A stretch of DNA of 64,000 bases, taken from positions 1-64,000 of the forward strand of contig NZ_JATV01000018.1 in NCBI RefSeq assembly GCF_000611675.1, read 5' to 3'. The notes beneath the pieces are model-generated. The model made no database searches, had not been told where the DNA came from, and saw nothing but the letters and a program-made list of their open reading frames with translations. Source of the stretch: Flavobacterium succinicans LMG 10402 (lineage in GTDB: Bacteria; Bacteroidota; Bacteroidia; Flavobacteriales; Flavobacteriaceae). Shown piece by piece: positions 35,177 through 46,500 of this stretch; the stretch's first letter is position 1; the number at the start of each line of letters is the position of its first letter. Both the position numbers and the translations under genes were made by a program.

Positions 35177-36361
35177 TTATCTTTTCAAATACTCCTCTAA
35201 AATCTGAAGGCAATACCATTCTTGTCGTGGCAAATGGAAAGGCCCTTTATATAAATTTCCTTTGGCGGTTTGTGCAATGGTTCCGTCACGGTGTAAGTAA
35301 CCATACCATTCGCCATTTTGTGTATCATGAAATTTTTCATACGCATACTCGTGAACCATTTTGTGCCATTGAGCATATTTTTCATTACCGGTCATAGTGT
35401 AAGCCAATAAAGTAGCTATAATCACTTCGTTATGCGGCCACCAGAATTTCATGTCCTGCCAATATTCTTGCACCGGTTTATCGTATACATCTTTGTAATA
35501 CAATATGCCGCCATGTTCTTTATCCCATCCTCGTTCCCACATATAATCGAGCATTTTGCAACCTAGGGCAATTAGATGAGGATCGTTGTTGCGGTATTTG
35601 GCCTCGTGCAAAATAAACCAAGCACCTTCCATAGCATGACCAGGATTTAGTGTACGTCCATCAATATGATCGATGATGCTGCCGTCAGGAGCCACTTGTT
35701 CCATTACGCACGCAATGTCATCTTTTACAAAATCGCGTTCTATTTCAGCAATCCATTGACTAATCCATTCATCGCAGCGCGGATCGCCAATCGTTTCTCG
35801 CAATTGTTGCGCAGTATTGATCATAATCATAGGAACTCCAATCCCTTTGGATGGTCGGGTTGTAGTATATTTGGGTTGTAACAAACCTGGAGTTGTTGCG
35901 TAGGCTATACATTTTCCAAATAAAAAACGAGCTTTTTCAGCAACAGCTTCATCCCCGCTCGCTTTTGCGTAAGCTGCCATGGCAATCACTGCAAAAGTTT
36001 CCGAAAAGAAATACCGTCTTTTTCGAATGGGTTGTCCCTCACGAGTGACATGAAAAAACATTTGTCCATCCGTGTCAAAACAATGGTTGTTCAAAAAATC
36101 TACCCCACATTTTGCTCCTTCTAACCATTCTTTTTTGGGTTCAACTGTTGCATAAAGGGTGGCCAATAACCAAGAAGCACGACCCTGAATCCAGACTGCC
36201 TTATCGTCATCAATCAAACTTCCATCGTGATCACGCATTAGTAAGAACCCGCCAAATTGGGTGTCTATCGAGCGAGGAAACCAAAAAGGGATTGTATCGT
36301 GTAATAATTGATTTTGATAAAATTCTTTCAAGTTTTGAAGTTCTGTTTTTGAATAGCTCAT
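35177..36361 (-). CDS. N-acylglucosamine 2-epimerase (AGE/RenBP family)
   Basis: This 394-residue cytoplasmic (alpha/alpha)6-barrel enzyme interconverts ManNAc and GlcNAc. The family's conserved segments are visible: KAVWIQGRASWL near the N-terminus, HAMEGAWFILHEA in the middle, DMKFWWPHNEVI, NGEWYGYLHRDG and KGPFHLPRQEW at the C-terminus. In the sialic acid locus it takes ManNAc made by NanA and gives GlcNAc, the Bacteroides NanLET-type route, which then needs a GlcNAc kinase not present here. Confidence 0.9.
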   Translation of the reverse strand: MSYSKTELQNLKEFYQNQLLHDTIPFWFPRSIDTQFGGFLLMRDHDGSLIDDDKAVWIQGRASWLLATLYATVEPKKEWLEGAKCGVDFLNNHCFDTDGQMFFHVTREGQPIRKRRYFFSETFAVIAMAAYAKASGDEAVAEKARFLFGKCIAYATTPGLLQPKYTTTRPSKGIGVPMIMINTAQQLRETIGDPRCDEWISQWIAEIERDFVKDDIACVMEQVAPDGSIIDHIDGRTLNPGHAMEGAWFILHEAKYRNNDPHLIALGCKMLDYMWERGWDKEHGGILYYKDVYDKPVQEYWQDMKFWWPHNEVIIATLLAYTMTGNEKYAQWHKMVHEYAYEKFHDTQNGEWYGYLHRDGTIAQTAKGNLYKGPFHLPRQEWYCLQILEEYLKR

Positions 36362-36425
36362 TTTTATTATTTAATAATTGTCATTTATTTTTTTGATTGA
36401 ATTCGCTTATAAAATTTGGATGTAC

Positions 36426-38504
36426 CTAAAGAACATCCAGCGAAAAAGTGGAACAAGGCAATCCTTCTTCATTGATTAAATTGGCATTTGTAAAAGGTTT
36501 CCAAGCATATAAAATGGATTGAACAGTTGTTCCTTTCGGCGGGAATATCACCACTTGATTACCAATAATTTTGGCTTCGACTTCTAGGTGTTCTCCAGTT
36601 TTAGATACGATTTCAAACCCTTTTAGGGGTTGTTGATCTGAGGTTATCAATTTTTTAACCGAAGAAAAAGAAATCCATAACGCATCGTTTTTTAGCCAAG
36701 CTTTTATGGGTTTTGGACCCGAAGCAACCATATTTTTATGATACGTTTGCTTCAAGGCCAATCTAGCCAGTCGGTCGCCAATTTCTTTTTTTTGTGTCGG
36801 ATGGACATTTTTTTCATCACCATAATCCATACTTATTGCCATGCCAGAATTAGGAATTTTGTTTTCTAACCTACTTTGCATCGCTCTGAATTCTGGCCAA
36901 GAAGGACGATTGAGGCTAGAAAGTTGTACATAATAAAAGGGGAAATTTCGCTTCCAAGCTTCTCGCCAACTCGCTACCATAACGGGAAGTAAATGTTCGT
37001 ACCAATTGGTATTGTGTGCATTGCTTTCGCCTTGGTACCAAAGCACCCCTTTGATAGAAAAGGCCGTAAAGTCCTTTATTCCTGCCTCAAAGTTGTAGCA
37101 GGGTTCGTAGGGATGACGCTGTTTGGGATTAGTAGTGTTTTTCAAATTTATATCGGCTCTTTCTCTTACCCAAGGCATCAAAAAATCTGATTTGCGCCAG
37201 TTGTATAAAACCTCCACGGCTTTGTCGTCGTGTTCTAGGGTGTAACGAGCTATCCAAGATTCAATAGGCGAGCCACCCACGGCCACTTGTATCAATCCGA
37301 TAGGAATAGCTTCTTCCTGAATGATTTTTTTCCCAAAATAATAGGCAATAGCCGAAAAGTCTTTCGCAGAAGTCGAGTCGCATACTTTCCAATTTCCAGA
37401 AAAATAATTCAGTTGATTGGTCTTGGCCAAGGTTAGGGAGTCCCAAGCGGTTTCATCGGTTTCTTGAATGGGTTGGTAATGAAATATTCGCAGTTGAGTA
37501 TTCGCTTTGGCTTTTTGAACTTCTGCCTTTCCGTTTTCTGATTTTTCTAGTGGAAAAGCCATATTGGATTGTCCGGAACACAACCAAACATCGCCCAAAA
37601 GAATGTTTTTTAAAACGATACTTTTTGTTTTAGTTTTTACTGCTAATTCATACGGCCCTCCGTGCGACATAGCCTGAAATTGAACTTTCCATTTTCCTTT
37701 GGCATTGGTGATAACCGTTTGCTTTTGAGTATGAAAAACCACTTCAACGGACTCACCAGCATTGGCTTTTCCATAAATGGCAAGAGGTTGTTGGCGTTGC
37801 AACACCATATTGTCGGTAAAAACAGGGGCTAAAGCCAAACCACCAAAGTCGCCACTAATTGCCGAATATACTGTAGTAGCTAAAATGTTCGCGCCTTCTT
37901 TGGAAGGATGTAACGCATCTGGGAAAAGGTCAGGACGCTCGTATAATTTTTCATGTAAATCAATTAGGGTCACCTCATTTGCTTTGGCTACAACTTCGAT
38001 TTGTGATTGGATTTCCCAAAACCAGTCTCGCGTACCCGATTTGAAACGGGGATGTTCGTTAAAAATGGGACTCATCCTGCAGATGAATAGGTTTACTTTT
38101 GGATTTTGTTGTTTTAAAGCGGCAATCATCTCGTGATAATTCGCTTGGAAATCTTGTTTATAATTGGGCCAGTTTCTAGAATCGGTATCGTTGAGCCCCA
38201 AATGAATAATAGCAATATCAGGACTAAAGGCTAGTGCGGCTTTGTATTCGTTGGTTTTAGCATACGGTCGATGTCCTTTTTGTAAAAGCGTCGCGCCACT
38301 GTGACCAAAGTTTTTTACCACATAATTTTTCCCTAATAAAGATTGTAAAACAGCAGGATAAGCCTCGGATGTTGGATTGCCCAAAAGATAACCTGCCGTA
38401 ACAGAATCGCCTATGCAAGCTACTTTGGTTTGTGCGTAACTCACATCAATTAACCAAAACAGTAACAGGAAAAACAGATAATAAGATTTTTTGATAAAAG
38501 ACAT
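36426..38504 (-). CDS. Sialate O-acetylesterase with GDSL and SASA domains
   Basis: A 692-residue secreted esterase that removes O-acetyl groups from sialic acids so that the lyase and transporter can use them. The signal peptide ends SYAQ. Residues of about 26-215 form a GDSL/SGNH hydrolase (ACIGDSVTAG with Ser34, GLNDTD, DALHPS). From about 225 to the end a SASA domain follows with CSGQSNM, GGSPIES and VLWYQGESNAH. Two esterase units in one chain suggest different acetyl positions are attacked; that is inference. It lies between the transporter and the epimerase genes. Confidence 0.9.
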   Translation of the reverse strand: MSFIKKSYYLFFLLLFWLIDVSYAQTKVACIGDSVTAGYLLGNPTSEAYPAVLQSLLGKNYVVKNFGHSGATLLQKGHRPYAKTNEYKAALAFSPDIAIIHLGLNDTDSRNWPNYKQDFQANYHEMIAALKQQNPKVNLFICRMSPIFNEHPRFKSGTRDWFWEIQSQIEVVAKANEVTLIDLHEKLYERPDLFPDALHPSKEGANILATTVYSAISGDFGGLALAPVFTDNMVLQRQQPLAIYGKANAGESVEVVFHTQKQTVITNAKGKWKVQFQAMSHGGPYELAVKTKTKSIVLKNILLGDVWLCSGQSNMAFPLEKSENGKAEVQKAKANTQLRIFHYQPIQETDETAWDSLTLAKTNQLNYFSGNWKVCDSTSAKDFSAIAYYFGKKIIQEEAIPIGLIQVAVGGSPIESWIARYTLEHDDKAVEVLYNWRKSDFLMPWVRERADINLKNTTNPKQRHPYEPCYNFEAGIKDFTAFSIKGVLWYQGESNAHNTNWYEHLLPVMVASWREAWKRNFPFYYVQLSSLNRPSWPEFRAMQSRLENKIPNSGMAISMDYGDEKNVHPTQKKEIGDRLARLALKQTYHKNMVASGPKPIKAWLKNDALWISFSSVKKLITSDQQPLKGFEIVSKTGEHLEVEAKIIGNQVVIFPPKGTTVQSILYAWKPFTNANLINEEGLPCSTFSLDVL

Positions 38505-38520
38505 AGTGTTTTTTTAAAAT

Positions 38521-38560
38521 AATCTACCGAGACGAAAGGTGAATCTCGCCTCAGTAGATT
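38521..38560 (-). other. Hairpin in the nanT-esterase gap
   Basis: On the minus strand, AATCTACTGAGGCGA pairs with TCGTCTCGGTAGATT with one unpaired base and one wobble pair. The T tract after it is short, so it is not a strong terminator. It ends 16 bp before the esterase ATG (38504) and could be an mRNA processing or stability element. The same kind of hairpin is absent from most other gaps in the locus. Confidence 0.45.
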
Positions 38561-38607
38561 CAGAAAACCAAAATTCAACTTAACCACTCTTAACAAATGC
38601 GATTTAT

Positions 38608-39846
38608 TTATGCTTCACAATAATCATTGACTTGTGGTTTTAAAAAGCAAAGTTGAACTAGCAAAGCCAAAACGACGATGCCTGCCATCATTGCAAAACC
38701 AAAACCCAGCGTTCCATTGTCGGCATACTTTCCTAAAACAGAAGTTACCATAGCACCACAGCCTACGCCAGTCATATTCAAAATTCCGTAAGCAGTCGCT
38801 CGATATTTTGAAGATACAAACTGACAAAGAATAGGCATATTGTTAGCATCAAACATACCATAACCCACGCCAAAACACAGTCCAGCGCTTACAATATGCA
38901 CGATGGAATGCCCAAAACCTATGAGTAATAAGGCAGGAATGGTCAAACTCAATCCAATGGCACTGGTATAAATTCTTCCTTTTACATTTTTGAGCACCCA
39001 TCTATCCGAAAGAACACCACCAAAAAGAACGCCGAGTAATGAGGAAATCGAGATGGTAATGGTCGCCAGAGGTCCCGCTTGCTCCATCGGAATGCCTAAA
39101 TTTCCTGAAAATAAAGTAGGTAACCAGTTTTTGGTAGCCCAACCAGGAAGACTAATCGTAGCAAAAAAGAAGAGAATAATCCAAAAGGAAAGATTCGTAA
39201 ACAATAGCGCTACACCTTTTAAAACCGCTATTTTTTCTGTTGGAGAGTCGTTGGTTATTTTAGTATTCGTAGCCGTTTTCTTTTCAGCAAGAAAAAAGAC
39301 CAAAACGAAAGCATAAATGATTCCGATTAATCCAAAATAATGAAAAGTACTGTGCCAAGAATACGCTCCAGCAATTGTTGCACCAAAACCACCCAAAGCG
39401 GAGCCTACATAAAGCCCTGTCATATGAATTCCGATGGCTAAGGATCTGGATTTTTGTTGATGATAATCGGCAATGAGGGATAACCCAGCCGGAATGTACA
39501 AGGCTTCGCTTACGCCCATTAAGGCCCTGAGCCAGTACACTTGTCCGTAACTTGTAGCGTAGCCCATAGCATAAGTAACCACAGACCAAACAAACAAACT
39601 GCCTACGATTAACCATTTTCGGTTCATTTTATCGGCAATAAGGCCAGAAACCGGACTCATCAATGCGTAAATCCAAAGAAAAATGGCCATCAACCTTCCG
39701 AAATTTTCTCCTGAAACCAGCTCAGGGATGTCCTGTTCCATGGATGGACGCATGGTGGCTAGCATCTGCCTGTCCATGTAATTGAGCAAGGCCACAAACC
39801 AAAGTAGGGCGACCACTATCCAAGGATAATATTTTGAGTTTTTCAT
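38608..39846 (-). CDS. nanT: MFS transporter, probably sialic acid permease
   Basis: A 412-residue inner-membrane carrier with 12 predicted membrane helices and the MFS loop motif GLIADKMNRKWL between helices 2 and 3. NYMDRQ in helix 1 is typical of the anion:cation/hexuronate and NanT-like branch. Specificity is inferred from position between nanM and the O-acetylesterase gene, as in Bacteroides and Tannerella sialic acid loci. Neu5Ac uptake through the inner membrane is the likely role. Confidence 0.8.
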   Translation of the reverse strand: MKNSKYYPWIVVALLWFVALLNYMDRQMLATMRPSMEQDIPELVSGENFGRLMAIFLWIYALMSPVSGLIADKMNRKWLIVGSLFVWSVVTYAMGYATSYGQVYWLRALMGVSEALYIPAGLSLIADYHQQKSRSLAIGIHMTGLYVGSALGGFGATIAGAYSWHSTFHYFGLIGIIYAFVLVFFLAEKKTATNTKITNDSPTEKIAVLKGVALLFTNLSFWIILFFFATISLPGWATKNWLPTLFSGNLGIPMEQAGPLATITISISSLLGVLFGGVLSDRWVLKNVKGRIYTSAIGLSLTIPALLLIGFGHSIVHIVSAGLCFGVGYGMFDANNMPILCQFVSSKYRATAYGILNMTGVGCGAMVTSVLGKYADNGTLGFGFAMMAGIVVLALLVQLCFLKPQVNDYCEA

Positions 39847-39891
39847 GATTTTTTTGTACTTTATAAATGGAGTAGTAGTTAATAGTCAGCG

Positions 39892-41094
39892 TTATTTCTT
39901 TATTTTTCCTATCATAATATTTGGAGTTCGAATGCCGGGTTTTATTTCGCCATTAGAGAGCACTAGGGCATCATCCCACAAACATGCAGTAGTGGTCACC
40001 GGAGTCAGGAAGGGCAATTCGCCTATTTTTTCCCAAGAATCTGTTACTGTGTCGTAGGCTAGAATTCCTCTATAAAAACCTTGATGGTGGGTAACGAGTT
40101 CGTTTTTTTTGCCTATTAGGATCTCTTTTTCTTTTGGTGAATTCGTTTGTGCGATTTGTGATAAATACGTTTCTATTTTATGAAAAACGACTCCGTTGTC
40201 TCCTCCCAAAAGTAAAATTTTACTTTTCCCTATGCGAAGGGCTGTACCTGCTGATAAGTTCATTAAGGATTTTTCATCTGAAATAGTAGCGATTTCTTTC
40301 CATTGTTGTTGTTTGAAATTGTATGAAAAAGTAGTACTATGTAAGTCGCTAATTCCTGAAACTGTTTTGGTTCTTCCGCCAAAAACAAAAAGACATGGTC
40401 CTTCTTTTGTCTCTTGAACTACCGCTGTAGCATGGGCTAATGCCAAAGGAAGATCAGCTAGTTTTTTCCATTCCAATTGTTCTAGATTCAGATTTAAACT
40501 ATAAAAATCTTTCGAGGAGTGTTGTGTTTCATCCCCACCTACGGCATAGACCACTTTTTCGTAATTGCTTAACGCGATATTTGTTAATGGCTTGGGGAGA
40601 TCAGGAAGGTGATGGAGGCTTATTTCATTTTTTGCTTTGGTCCATTTTAAAAGATAGGCTTTTTGAGACAGACCCTTTTTATTTTCTCCGCCTGCATAAA
40701 CCACACCCAAATCTGTAGAAGTTACACCACAATAGGCTATAGGTTCTGGTAAATACGAATCAACTTCGGTATTCCAAACATAATTGTCGCCTTTTTTTTC
40801 TAGAAGATGTATCGTGTTATGGTATTTTTTTTGTCCTCCTTCCCAAGGCATTTTATCCGGAAAATTTGCCCCACCTGCCACGATCAATGCATTTTGGTGT
40901 ACACCATTTATGGCGCCTGCAAAGCCTAGTGTGGGTTTTCCATCGTGAGTTTGCATGACGGCGGCTAGTTCCCATTCTATTTCAGTGTGTTCTTTTGTTT
41001 GAGCAAAAAGAGAGCTGCTATTTGGCATAAGAGTGATGATTAGAGTGAAAGAAAACAGTTGTTTTCTTATCGTTTTCATTGTAAATCGATGCAT
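39892..41094 (-). CDS. nanM: N-acetylneuraminate epimerase (mutarotase), Kelch type
   Basis: NanM speeds the conversion of alpha- to beta-N-acetylneuraminate released by sialidase, usually in the periplasm. The 400 residues form a cyclically permuted six-bladed Kelch propeller, with blade phrases such as GAINGVHQNALIVAGG, GVVYAGGEN and CLFVFGGRT. A signal peptide begins at the in-frame MKTIRKQL (41079) and ends LFAQ. The ATG at 41094 overlaps the nanA stop by one base (TAATG), so the genes are translationally coupled; either ATG could be used. Confidence 0.87.
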   Translation of the reverse strand: MHRFTMKTIRKQLFSFTLIITLMPNSSSLFAQTKEHTEIEWELAAVMQTHDGKPTLGFAGAINGVHQNALIVAGGANFPDKMPWEGGQKKYHNTIHLLEKKGDNYVWNTEVDSYLPEPIAYCGVTSTDLGVVYAGGENKKGLSQKAYLLKWTKAKNEISLHHLPDLPKPLTNIALSNYEKVVYAVGGDETQHSSKDFYSLNLNLEQLEWKKLADLPLALAHATAVVQETKEGPCLFVFGGRTKTVSGISDLHSTTFSYNFKQQQWKEIATISDEKSLMNLSAGTALRIGKSKILLLGGDNGVVFHKIETYLSQIAQTNSPKEKEILIGKKNELVTHHQGFYRGILAYDTVTDSWEKIGELPFLTPVTTTACLWDDALVLSNGEIKPGIRTPNIMIGKIKK

Positions 41095-42014
41095 TAATTC
41101 GATTTAAAACTTTTGAAATCTAAGCTTTGAACGTCTTTTTGAAAGGCTTCAAATTGGGAGGCGTTCATGTTTTTTACGGGTAATCTGAAATCACCCAAAT
41201 CCAAACCAGCCACTTTCATATATGCTTTTCCAACTGAAATTCCACCATATTTTCCTAGTAATCGAATCATATTGATGGACTTTTGCTGCAACTGCCGAGC
41301 TTTTGGTAAGTTGTTGCTTTCGAAGGACGCTATTAAATCATAGTATAAAGGAGCGGCATAATTAAAAGTACTTCCTACCGCTCCTTTGGCACCTAATACC
41401 AAAGCGGATAACATATTTTCGTCACGTCCCCAAAGCATATCATACTTGCCATCTTTATAACTCATACAGCTTTGAAAGTCCATGAAATCCTCATGAGTGT
41501 ATTTTATTCCTGCAAAATTGTCGAGTTGACCATCTAAAGCTTGTATCAAATCAAACATCGGGAAGTTAACGCCTGTTAGTACTGGAATATGATAGTAATA
41601 CAAGGGCATATTTGGCACACTTTCTCCTACCATAATACAAGCTTGTGCTAGCATCTCTACATTGGCTGGTTTGAAATAAAAGGGAGCTGTCAACGAAACG
41701 GCATAAAGTCCTATTTCATAAGCGTGCTTGGCCAAATCAATACAATCGTTTATACAAGTTCCTCCAAGGAAAACCATGACTTTGAAATCTTCATCGTGAT
41801 TAGAACAATCGGCCCAAGCTTGTGCCATAGCTTTTTTTTCTTCAAGGGTTAACGAAACCCCTTCTCCTGTAGATCCGTTGATAAAAGCACCGGTTACTTT
41901 ATTGCGTTTTAAAAAGGAATAATATTCGGGTATGCGACTACAATCCAATTGCCCATTCGAGTCAAAAGGAGTGAATGGTGCAGCTATAAGTCCTTGTAAA
42001 TGTGTTGTTTTCAT
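41094..42014 (-). CDS. nanA: N-acetylneuraminate lyase
   Basis: NanA cleaves sialic acid to ManNAc and pyruvate in the cytoplasm through a Schiff base. The 306-residue DHDPS-fold protein has NGSTGEGVSLT near 46-56, catalytic Tyr141 in LYYYHIPVLTG, and the Schiff-base Lys171 in AGIKYTHED. The open frame runs 23 codons further upstream, but MKTTHLQG at 42014 begins where the family begins. The stop overlaps the nanM start by one base. Confidence 0.93.
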   Translation of the reverse strand: MKTTHLQGLIAAPFTPFDSNGQLDCSRIPEYYSFLKRNKVTGAFINGSTGEGVSLTLEEKKAMAQAWADCSNHDEDFKVMVFLGGTCINDCIDLAKHAYEIGLYAVSLTAPFYFKPANVEMLAQACIMVGESVPNMPLYYYHIPVLTGVNFPMFDLIQALDGQLDNFAGIKYTHEDFMDFQSCMSYKDGKYDMLWGRDENMLSALVLGAKGAVGSTFNYAAPLYYDLIASFESNNLPKARQLQQKSINMIRLLGKYGGISVGKAYMKVAGLDLGDFRLPVKNMNASQFEAFQKDVQSLDFKSFKSN

Positions 42015-42113
42015 TGTTTTTATAATCTTAAGGTTGGAATGTAAAAGACCAAGCCGAACTATATTCATAGTCGACTCAGTCATTTTTCAGTAAAAAAAAG
42101 GTTTTAGCGGCCC

Positions 42114-43565
42114 TTAATTTTGTTTAATTTTTGGATTGTAGTTGATGGTATTCTGAGAAATTGGGAATAAAATGGTTTTCCCTACCATTGATGGCACTAA
42201 AGATGTTTTGTTAAAACGTACTAAATCCCACCATGCTTTGCCTTCAAAGGCTAATTCTTTCAAACGCTCATTTAATATGGCATCGTCGTTGGCGGCTTGA
42301 GTACCATTAGTGAACGAAGCTGTTGCATCTGCTCTTTGCATCACTAAATTCATCTCGGTTGTTGGATCTTGACCCAAAGCGTTTTTGATTTCGGCCTTCA
42401 TCAAGAGAATATCTGCCCATCTGTAGATGATGATATCACTAGTAAATCTTCTTAAAGATCCGTCTACCGTACCGTTGTATTTCATTAAACCTGTCACCAC
42501 ATCGGCGGTATTGGCCGTGTTTCTCAAAGTCAAGAAAGTAGCGTCTTTACGAGTATCTGTAGCAGAGAAATTAAAACGAGAAGCATCTGGCTGAACTCTT
42601 GAAATTCCCGCATTACCAGCTCCTGAGCCTAAAGTTCCGAATAACGCTGTAGCGGCTGAAGCAGTAGCTCCAGAAAAATCGGCTGGCCCAACATACATAA
42701 ATGAGTTCCAGTTGTCTTGTAAATTAGAAGTTACATCGGTCAAAGAATAACGAATGGCAAATAATACTTCAGCATTTCCTTTATTAGCGTAACTAAATAC
42801 ATCTTTAAAATTAGGCAATAAAGATAGGGGAGTGATAGCATTTATTGCGGTAAGCGCCACATTCAAATCAGCGGTTCCACCTCCTAATTGTTTTGCAGTC
42901 CATAGAAAAACATCGGCTTTTAAAGCATTCGCGGCTGATTTTGATAATTGTACTTTGTTGTTGGTGTCATCAGGAAAATTGCTCAACGCCAATTCTAAAT
43001 CCGATTTGATAAAAGCAAAGGTTTCTTGAATCGTGTTTCTAGGAATGATGTACTCATTTTGATTGGTGTTTTCTGTTGGAGTGGTTACAATAGGTACTCC
43101 GCCCCAAGAACGTGCCATGATGAAATAAGCCATAGCTCTCATAGTGTAAGCCTGAGCCAAATAACGTTTTTGTTCTTTTGCAGTTGCGGGACTAAACGTG
43201 ATCGTTGGTACATATTTCAGAATCAAATTGGCTTGTTGCACCACAGTGTACAATCCGCTCCAATCCACATCAATATTCTGAGCGTTGAGGTTGTTGTTGT
43301 AATAATTGGCAAGATTTAAAGGCGATTGCACACCACCTTTAATCTCAGCACTTCTAGCGCCTCCCAACAAATAATAGTTTTGTTGGGTTTGGGTTCTAAA
43401 ACTGTAGTATAAACCATTCACAGCAGCTTTGGCATCGTCTTCGGTTTTCCAGAAGGCATCCGAGGTGATACTGCTTTCGGATTGTAGGTCTAAATCATCG
43501 GCACAAGACCCTAAAAGAGTGAGTCCTGCAACTAAAAATATATATAGGATATGTTTATTTTTCAT
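42114..43565 (-). CDS. SusD/RagB-family outer-membrane lipoprotein
   Basis: This 483-residue surface lipoprotein pairs with the SusC-like receptor to capture glycans. The signal peptide ends LLGSC, with Cys21 lipidated. The N-terminal helices contain the SusD TPR-like repeats (AKEQKRYLAQAYTMRAMAYF), and the ending RLKELAFEGKAWWDLVRFNK is the usual SusD C-terminal phrase. Start ATG 43565 is chosen over upstream extension to 43679, which overlaps susC. Sialic acid or sialoglycan is the likely ligand because the downstream genes are sialic acid enzymes. Confidence 0.92.
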   Translation of the reverse strand: MKNKHILYIFLVAGLTLLGSCADDLDLQSESSITSDAFWKTEDDAKAAVNGLYYSFRTQTQQNYYLLGGARSAEIKGGVQSPLNLANYYNNNLNAQNIDVDWSGLYTVVQQANLILKYVPTITFSPATAKEQKRYLAQAYTMRAMAYFIMARSWGGVPIVTTPTENTNQNEYIIPRNTIQETFAFIKSDLELALSNFPDDTNNKVQLSKSAANALKADVFLWTAKQLGGGTADLNVALTAINAITPLSLLPNFKDVFSYANKGNAEVLFAIRYSLTDVTSNLQDNWNSFMYVGPADFSGATASAATALFGTLGSGAGNAGISRVQPDASRFNFSATDTRKDATFLTLRNTANTADVVTGLMKYNGTVDGSLRRFTSDIIIYRWADILLMKAEIKNALGQDPTTEMNLVMQRADATASFTNGTQAANDDAILNERLKELAFEGKAWWDLVRFNKTSLVPSMVGKTILFPISQNTINYNPKIKQN

Positions 43566-43581
43566 GGTATTGATTTTTAAA

Positions 43582-46500
43582 TTACAGACTAATGTTGATT
43601 CCAAAAATGATATTTCTTGGAACAGGATACGTACCTGTTGCACCTGCCGAATTGAGTCCTTGACTTGATCCACCATCAATGCCTTGAACTTCTGGGCTTA
43701 ATCCGCTATAGTTGGTAAAATAGTACAAGTTGCTTCCTGTAACATAGACTCTAGCTGAAGAAAGTTTGATTTTTTCAACAAACGATTTTGGAACCGTGTA
43801 GCCAAGCGTAATTTCTCTTAAACACAAGAAGTCGCCACTTTCATAATAACGGCTGTTACCTTGAAACATGTTGGTGTTGTAAGCGGCTCCACTAGCTTCA
43901 GAACGGAAGAGGTTATTTTGATTGGTTTGATCCGCCCAACGGTAACGAGGAACATCCGTGATGTCGCCTTCTTTTTGCCAAGACTGTAAACTTTCGGCGA
44001 TTAAACCGTAGTTTCCTTGAAACTGACCTACAAAACGGGCTCTTGATTCGTTATAGATCGTGGCTCCCAATGAGTAATCTGTTCTTACGGCTAATGAAAA
44101 TCCTTTGTAACTGACATCAAAATTGAAACCTCCCACATATTTCGGAAACATATTCCCCATAAATTTACGGTCTTTGCTATCAATGGTCTTATTACCATCA
44201 GCATCTTCGAAGATGGCATCTCCAGGTAATTTTATACCATTAGGATTTCCTCCGGTTGCTGAGGTTTTTCCAACGTAAGTGTCTTTGTAGATGGCATTAT
44301 ACGCATCAGCTTCGGCTTGTGTAGACAAAATTTTGATTTGTTTATGGGCATAAAAATCGCCAATCTTTTGACCTTCTTGTAATCCTCCAACAAATTTATA
44401 TTTACCTGTTGCTGCATCCCAAACTTCAGTTCCACCAATTCGGTTATTCAAGTTGCCATTAAATGGAAGTTTTTCAACGGTATTTACGTTGTGAGAGATA
44501 ATGAAACCAGCATTGATTTTAAGATCTTCGTTGTTATAAATCGCCGCGTTTATTTCCATTTCGAATCCTTTACTTCTTAAAGCACCTAAATTGGTCAAAA
44601 CGGTAGAGAATCCACTGTTAGAAGGCAAGGTCAAATTGGTCAACAAATCGGTAGTGAGTTTATTGTAGAAATCTCCAATCACACGGATTTTGTCTTGGTG
44701 AATACCCAAATCAAAACCGATATTGTTGGTTTTTGATTGTTCCCATTTCAAGCCTGGATTAGCAATTTGTGAGTTCACAATGGCAGATTGTCCGTTGTAA
44801 TTATTCGCTAAACCGTTGGTAGAACCTGAATACAATCCACCAGCTTGAAAATCACCAAGGGTTCCAAGATTACCATTTACTCCATAACTGGCTCTCATTT
44901 TTAAGGAAGAAACCACTTTAGGTACATGTTGCCAAAATCCTTCTTCGTGTGCATTCCATCCTACTGAAACTCCTGGGAAAAATCCAAATTTATTGTCTGG
45001 GCCTAAACTTGAAGCACCATCATAACGGAAGGAACCGGTAAACAAATATTTGCCTTTGTAATCGTAATTCAATCGTCCAAAAACGCCATTAATGACAAGT
45101 TTGCTATTGTTTGCAAAAACGGATACTGGAATAGGAGAAGAATCTAAGGTTTCGGTTACATCTGATGCACCGCCTTTTCCAGCCGCATTGAATGCTTTGA
45201 TCACTCGGTTATAATTAGAACCTCCTAGTTTGGCCTCAAAATTACCAATGGCTTCTAGCTCTTTTTTATAGGTAAAAACACCTTCAAATTGGGTTTGAAA
45301 ATAACGGTTGTTAAATTGAGAAGCATTTCTTGTATTGTCTAAAACTCCGGTACCACTCAAGAATGCTTGTTGGAACACGTTGCCCGCATTGTTTTCGCTG
45401 TACAAGGACATCGAAGGAACAAAATTCAAATCTTTAGTAATGCCCAAATCAGCATCTACGGCAAGTTGTAATTTTTCGTTTTCGTTGATTCCTTTTACTT
45501 TGCCCATTTGGTACAAAGGATTTCCGTTGATGTTGTTTTGACCAGGAGCTAAAGATCCGTCTTCTAATAAAAATTTAGTGGTAGGTGCATTGCCTAAGTA
45601 ACGGTTAAACACCACACTATTGCTCACTACTTGATTATTATTGGATCTAGCATAGAGCATTTTTCCATTCACTGTAAAGTTGTCTGCCAGTTTAAATGAA
45701 GCGTTCATTTTGGAAGTAAAACGCTCATAGCCTGTAAAAATCGTAACACCATCTCCTTTTAAATAGCCTAAACTTAAATCGAATAAGGCTTGGTCGTTTC
45801 CACCACTAAAATTCAAATTGTGGTTTTGTGTAATGGCATTTTGAAACAAAACATCGTTCCAATTTGTGCTTTTATACATAATGATATTGGCACTGTTCAA
45901 AGGATCTACCATTTCTTGCCATCCTTTGGCTTGCAATGTAGCAATGGCATCTGGAGTTAAACTCGATTTGAGTAAACTAGCAAACGGAGTTCCTGATGTT
46001 AAGTTATTGCCTGTTCCATAAGGAGTAGCGCCAGCCAATTGATTATCTCTTGCATTGGGACGTGTCCCTCCGAAGATATCTGCTGCATTTTTTACACCTA
46101 ACCTTGACAATCTGATAAAATCCTCGCCTCCAAGAAAATCATATTTTTTAGCCACTTGGCTAAATTGAGTGGAATACCCATATGAAATTTTTGTTTTTCC
46201 AGGTTTTCCATTAGCTGTAGTTATGATGATAACCCCATTAGATCCTCTTGCTCCATAAATAGAAGTAGAAGCCGCATCTTTTAATACTTGTAAAGAAGCA
46301 ATATCGGCAGGGTTAATGTCGTCAATTTGCAAACGAATGACACCATCAACAATATATAACGGAGTGGCTCCCGCAGGATTGTCGATCGAAGTTCCGCCAC
46401 GAACCAAAATGTTAGAAGCTTTACCAGGTTGTCCAGATGCAGTACGAACAATAACCCCACTTACGTTTCCTTGCAAGGCCTGAGTCACGTTGGAATACGG

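Noticed and set aside
42015..42083. N-terminal extension of NanA
   Set aside because: The family starts at MKTTHLQG (42014); the extra 23 residues have no counterpart.
43566..43679. N-terminal extension of SusD
   Set aside because: It overlaps the 3' end of susC and would precede the lipoprotein signal peptide that begins at 43565.
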